Part shown: piece by piece, positions 59,536-64,000 of the stretch
Layout: each line of letters begins with the position of its first letter
Position numbering within the stretch: the stretch's first letter is position 1
Assembly: GCA_025403435.1 (NCBI GenBank)
Contig: CM046341.1
Coordinates: 18,747,460-18,811,459 of the forward strand
Source of the DNA: Artocarpus heterophyllus
Taxonomy: Eukaryota > Streptophyta > Magnoliopsida > Rosales > Moraceae
Length of the DNA: 64,000 nt
Direction: 5' to 3'
Translations under genes and position numbers: made by a program
The notes under the pieces: model-generated
The model's database searches: none
Seen by the model: only the letters and a program-made list of their open reading frames with translations
Told to the model about the DNA's origin: nothing

Positions 59536-60211
59536 ATGTTAGAAATGAATATAAGGGCATGATGCCATATCAAAGATCGGGTTGTGTAGCGATCGATCTT
59601 GGGGGCAGGTCCCGAAACCCAGCTAGGCCACTACGGTGGTGATATTCATATGGTTTGCCTAGGAAAAAGAAATTGATGATATTTTTGGTCAACCAATAAA
59701 TTATTTTGGGTAAGAATTGTTCTATTTAAATTTATTTATTCAAGTATCCTCTTAAATGATTTCTTGATTAAGGATATTTCTTTTAAATTACTATTTCTTA
59801 AAATATAGTCCTACTGAGTCTTTCGCTCACGTTTTATTTGTTTTAAATTTCCCCCTCTAGGTGGATTTCCTCTGAGGTTCAGAGAGGATTCAACGGATAG
59901 AACTCAAGAGCAATAGGAGGACTAGCAGACTATTTGTATTATTTATTCAAGGCATGTAAAGTTTTAACTCTATTTATACTTGGACTGTGGTTGTATTATT
60001 ATATTATCAGTACTATGTGTGTGCACAAGTTGTGGGTCAGTGGGACCCATACTCGCTACGTTTATTATTTATTTTTCATGCAATGGTTTTTCTGAAATTT
60101 CCATATTTTATTATTTAATTTAAACCCTAAAATTCTTGATTTTAATTAAATTCTCCATTTAATTAATTTAAATAATCCACCATGTCACCTCCCGTACTCC
60201 GAGGCGTAACA
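59529..60211 (+). repeat. Truncated 3' LTR of the gypsy element (683 bp)
   Basis: It corresponds to 54735-55417 of the 5' LTR; the first 1451 bp are missing. Pol sequence joins it directly within TGGAAATGAATAATG. It ends GGCGTAACA and is followed by the target duplication. Confidence 0.92.
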
Positions 60212-60216
60212 GTTAC

Positions 60217-60700
60217 ATTTGAAAAAATATGTTTTAATAGGAACATGCAAAGGAAAGATATTAAAAGGAGAAAACACATTAAAAAAAAGAAGACACTATA
60301 AAGGATTTTTGCAAAATAAAATTTAAAAAAAAAATTAAGCATGGACACATGAAAAAAAAATCATATTAATGGAAGTAAAAATAAGGGAAAAATGCATTCC
60401 AATTGCTCCATTAAGAACAAATTAGAGAGAATACATTTTATTGGGAAAAAATTGTTAAAAAGATGGCATGAATTAAATTTTAAGAGCATGAATTAAATTT
60501 TAAGGTACTATTTTAGGAAAAATAATTGTTGTAATGTGGCAATTTGAAAAAAACCAACAACATACATTAATAGCGAGCGAGAGGAACAAAGTATTTTAGA
60601 AAGGCGGATTAAGCCTCTCCCGATCCTCAAAACGACTTGCTTGTTTGGAGGGCCTCCAAATCAGGTATTCTCTTATCTCCTATCGTCGGATAGTGTCTAG
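60217..60700. other. AT-rich spacer
   Basis: Nothing coding or repetitive could be recognised between the gypsy element's right end and the LINE-like fragment. Confidence 0.5.
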
Positions 60701-61500
60701 TAATCCACTGCGGAAGAAAGTGTGGAAGACCAATTTGCATGCAGGTCCTTGCATATGAAATCTGAGCTTGTTGATGTTTGATCCGGAGCTGAGTGCATCG
60801 AATGGCTCCTCAATCCACCCCATGGCGTCGACAAAGATGAATTCATTCTCTGGGGCGTGAATCTCTTTCTAGTCCTAGGAAGCTAGGAATAGCTGAACAT
60901 TTGACGGAATAGTTCCCTTTGTGACTGGAATGATCAATGTTATTCAATGCTTATTTCGGAACCACCTTAAAGTGTTGAAAAGAAGCGATGGAAATCAAAT
61001 TGCTCTGATACAAAATCAACTCTCTTGAACCTAAATCATGTTTCAATGCAGGAGTTCTCTTTATTCATTGATGCTTCCTTCAAAGGCCAAAACGCAGGCT
61101 GTCAGCAATACTTATGGATGAGATGGGAAGGGCGTTAGATACGTGGTACAAGGTTTGCTCTGCTAACTCCTGTCTTGAAGCCAAGTTGCTGGCCTGCGAA
61201 TTTGCTCTGCAAAATATAACTGGTTTTCAACAACTAGTAATGCTTAAGAATGATTGAAAGTTCTGTATAGAAGCCCTGTGGTCTAGAAGTGCCCTCCTTG
61301 ATTGGCATGTTTTGGCTATGTTTTTGCACGTGTTGGAGGCCATTGCAATGGTTTGAAAAATTTTTGTTGGATCCATCGTACTTAGAATGCTTTGGCGAGT
61401 GAAGTTAATGGTTGTTATTTCGTCTCTCTTTATGAGAGCTTCCTTTGTCCCTGTCGGTGGAGTGTTGGCTTTCGAACTTGTCTGAGCTTGTTGTCTCTTT
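60700..61500 (+). pseudogene. LINE-type RNase H (RVT_3) fragment
   Basis: Frame pieces read FSLFIDASFKGQNAG (about 61055), LSAILMDEMGRALDTWYKVC, SCLEAKLLACEFALQNITGF and, further on, DWHVLAMFLHVLEAI. This is the RNase H fold found at the C-terminus of plant LINE ORF2 proteins and in related domestic genes: first Asp in DASF, then the Glu of LEAxLLA. Several stops and frame changes. The upstream part (60700-61050) may be the decayed zinc-finger linker but is not clear. Confidence 0.6.
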
Positions 61501-61532
61501 GCTCTTTACTTGTTTAACTTCCGTGTTTCGTT

Positions 61533-61812
61533 ATGGAGGAGATAGTTGACAAATGGAAGGTTCTTGGCCTGATTGAGGAAGAGGAAGGTGTACTACACAT
61601 TGATCAGTCGGTAGTAGATAAAGGAAGGCATGACAAAGTCTTGTGGGTTGCTTACTCACTTCAAGTGTTTCAACAAAACGCTTTCGTATCAGCTATTACC
61701 ATCCTCCGGAGAGCAAAAAAGGGGATTGAAGAGTAGGTCAGTTCATGAAAACACTTTCATCTTTTTGTTTGGCTGTGAGAAGGAGAAACTTGGTGTTTTT
61801 GAAAGAGAGCCT
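61533..61812 (+). pseudogene. DUF4283 fragment (N-terminus of a plant LINE ORF1)
   Basis: Starts MEEIVDKWKVLGLIEEEEGV at 61533 and runs through HIDQSVVDKGR; after a frameshift ENTFIFLFGCEKEKLGVFER continues in another frame to about 61812. This is the layout of the DUF4283 domain that opens plant LINE ORF1 proteins: MExLxxxWxxLxLTxEEE, then TFxFxFxxxxDxxxVLxxxPW. It is cut at about 61812, where a different sequence begins. Confidence 0.6.
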
Positions 61813-61814
61813 TG

Positions 61815-64000
61815 TAAGAAATTTACATATGTATAGAGTTATGATTTTCATATATGCATAAACCAAATTGTATGAAAATCATCTAAATGCGAAAACGTAA
61901 AGAACGAAAACTGACCTTCAGCTATTGATAATCTGAAGAATGAATGGAGAGTTTCTCTGCAAGAATTCTTGAAGAAAAATTTTGAGAAAAAAAAATTTAT
62001 TCAATTACACTTTAAATTAATCATAAACTTGCTTTAATAAAATAGATATACCAAATTATAAAATCATAACTTATAAAAACATCACATCATATAAAAGTTG
62101 CTTGCTCTCACAGTTCGGCAGGCCGAACTTGGGACTTCGGCAGGCCGGACATGAACGGTAGGCCAGAGATCATCAATCCGGCAGGCCGACAGAGGCTCTA
62201 CAATCTGGCTTTAAAAAAACTTATCAACATTCAGCAGGCCAAATATGTGATCAGCAGGCCGAACATTCAAACATCGGCAGGCCGACCCATGTTGTTTGGC
62301 AGGCCGACAGAGCCAAATATTTTTAGGAAAACTTAATTTTAAGACAAATTCAACTTTTCATAAAAATGCGGAAGATCAAAATTCTTAAAATGATGAAATA
62401 AAATATAAAAACATAGTTCTTGTCTTCTTTAAAACTTATCAAATAAATACGTCCAAATTATAGAACTTGATTAAAAACATATAAACTTTCTTCTTGGCGT
62501 TCTTCTAGTTACAATTCATCATACTTTGCTCACACGCTTTTCCATATCCTCCATCTAGTCCATGACTTTCTTACCCTTATCTGCAACATGACATAATCTT
62601 GAATAAGCTAATGCTTAGTAAGTATATATAATTCTCACAATTTAAAAACAGTTTATATACATCATCATCATCATCATATCATATAAGTGCATTAAGCTGA
62701 ATTTCATAGAAACATATCTTTCATTACTTTGACCATATTAAAACTTATTCCATTTTATCTTAAGGGCCCAAGTGTTGCACCATAAACATCATTATAGGCG
62801 CGCTGTCATGAGAGGAGAATGGTAGCTAATCCCAAACCAAACATGACATCATAACTTATCATAACATGACATTGATGTGCAACACTTATTAAATGATACA
62901 TATATACATAACTTTCATACTTTAAAACATGTCATCATCATACATGAATAACTTTAAATCATGAAAATCTTTCATAAGAAATCATTTTAGGAAAAATAAC
63001 CATAAAATCATCATGAATATCATTGTGAACATAACATCAAACCTTATAAAACGTATCATGTTGCAGGTGAGAATGTACTTACTGTAAAAACTAATGCTTA
63101 GTTAACCTTAATATGATTTGGTGACGATGCCGCGGTCTCAATGTGCTCGTTCCTTTGCGTGTTCATGCCATTTAGCCATTTAAAGAAAACAATAAAATAA
63201 ATACTTATTATCATAGCATAAATCATCCATTCATATAACATTCATTCATATCACATCACATATACATTCGTCTCATATAAACATAATTCATAACATGCAT
63301 CCTTAAGTATAATCATAAAAAACATCTCATACATTAAAACATGAAAATCTGCCAATAATAATAATGTAGATGAGTAATCTTTTGAAAACATTTTCTAACA
63401 ATTAAAATACATATATTTTAATTTTAAAATTCATACCAATATCTTATTATCATACTTTCAATACCATAAAATTATTTCATCATCAATAAAATCATTTAAA
63501 CATATAAAACATTTCATAATACGAAAGTCCAAAATTAACATTGTTAAAACAGTTTTCTTGACCTAAACTCATAGAAATTTCATAACATAAATTACACTCA
63601 TCAAAACATTACAAAACTTTGCAATCCATAACATAACATATACATGAACATTCTTACCAAATTTTGTGAAAAACAACATTCATTTACCCCTTGAATAAAA
63701 ATTGCATTTTTCATACGTCATAGCCAAACAACAATATTTTACTGTGAAGGGTAGAGGATTGAAAATTCATAACTTATCATGGACATATCGAAATGACTTG
63801 AAATTTGGAGGAACGTCACATAACACATGCATGAACATCATATTAAAAATTCAGAACAAAATACAATACTTAGACAAAGATACTGCAGATGAATTGAGGA
63901 CAAGAAATGCTTTTCAGAAACACAAAGAAATGAGTCCTTACCTTAAAAGATTTTCTTCTCAAAATCCTTGAATTCAACCAACGAAAATATAACTTTTTCT
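61815..64000. repeat. Unidentified repeat, possibly an LTR, running off the window
   Basis: The LINE fragment stops abruptly and TGTAAGAAATTTACATATG begins. No protein is encoded in the 2.2 kb to the window end. It contains a dense cluster of eight or so TCGGCAGGCCGA-like units at 62110-62310 and GC-richer islands near 62775 and 63125, an overall layout like the LTR at 53284-55417 but without sequence identity that I can see. An LTR of another retrotransposon is a reasonable guess. Confidence 0.4.
62110..62310 (+). repeat. GGCAGGCCGA-type cluster D (unidentified repeat)
   Basis: About eight units including TTCGGCAGGCCGAACTT, TTCGGCAGGCCGGAC, CCGGCAGGCCGACAGAG and ATCGGCAGGCCGACCC. These are the best-preserved cores in the window. 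Confidence 0.9.

Larger units (their letters stand above)
53284..60211 (+). mobile_element. Ty3/gypsy retrotransposon, Tekay/Del-like, with internal deletion
   Basis: 5' LTR 53284-55417 (TGTAACGCCCCG...GGGCGTGACA), primer-binding site, gag, protease, RT, RNase H, integrase, then a partial 3' LTR (59529-60211). The flanking GTTAC at 53279-53283 and 60212-60216 is a perfect 5-bp target duplication. Gypsy domain order (RT before integrase) and LTR ends of the TGTAACGCCCCG type fit the chromovirus Tekay/Del group; the chromodomain that would confirm this is deleted. Confidence 0.92.

Overview
The window reads as nuclear DNA of a flowering plant, most likely a eudicot. It is AT-rich, dominated by plant LTR retrotransposons, carries a plant-type Helitron remnant (Pif1 helicase plus RPA-like protein), and contains plant-specific genes: a RALF peptide and a GT47 xyloglucan galactosyltransferase-like enzyme. 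I cannot name the species. Only two protein genes look intact. They are the RALF-like peptide at 16334-16666 (+) and the MUR3/XLT2-type GT47 gene at 49651-51144 (+). Almost everything else is transposon or decayed gene.

Layout, left to right. 1-2228 and 11935-13302 are the two halves of an old Ty1/copia element on the minus strand. They are split by a younger complete copia element (2229-11934, plus strand, 2 kb LTRs, 5-bp target duplication ACTCC). A separate copia gag fragment follows at 13321-13570, then about 2.7 kb of non-coding DNA, then the RALF gene. 17554-30984 (minus) is a METTL18/HPM1-like methyltransferase pseudogene whose exons can be traced with their splice sites. One intron is filled by an 11.5 kb Ty3/gypsy element of the Tat type (19149-30641). 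That element has lost most of its integrase, carries the lineage's antisense ORF, and has a foldback element inserted in its gag. 31222-35690 is a second, 5'-truncated copia on the minus strand, followed by an exon-like GC-rich block at 36345-36970 that may be the 5' end of the methyltransferase locus.

37-39.7 kb is AT-rich with little visible content. 39745-47531 is interpreted as a 5'-truncated Helitron: C-terminal half of a Pif1-like helicase, a multi-exon RPA-like single-strand-binding protein, an intronless decayed LOG-type (cytokinin-activating) gene on the opposite strand, and a CTAG terminus preceded by a GC-rich tract. The GT47 gene follows. 53284-60211 is a Tekay/Del-like Ty3/gypsy element with a perfect GTTAC target duplication; an internal deletion removed the end of pol and most of the 3' LTR. 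60.7-61.8 kb holds LINE-type fragments (RNase H fold, DUF4283). From about 61815 to the window end there is an unidentified repeat.

The most unusual signal is a short near-palindrome, TCGGCAGGCCGA and its decayed variants, occurring in dense clusters of roughly 20-30 bp spacing in five places: both LTRs and the leader of the copia element, the LTR of the unrelated gypsy element, and the unidentified repeat at the right end. Sharing of this module between unrelated retrotransposon superfamilies is not explained by common descent of the elements. Reading-frame breaks in the elements are mostly single stops of the kind produced by cytosine deamination.
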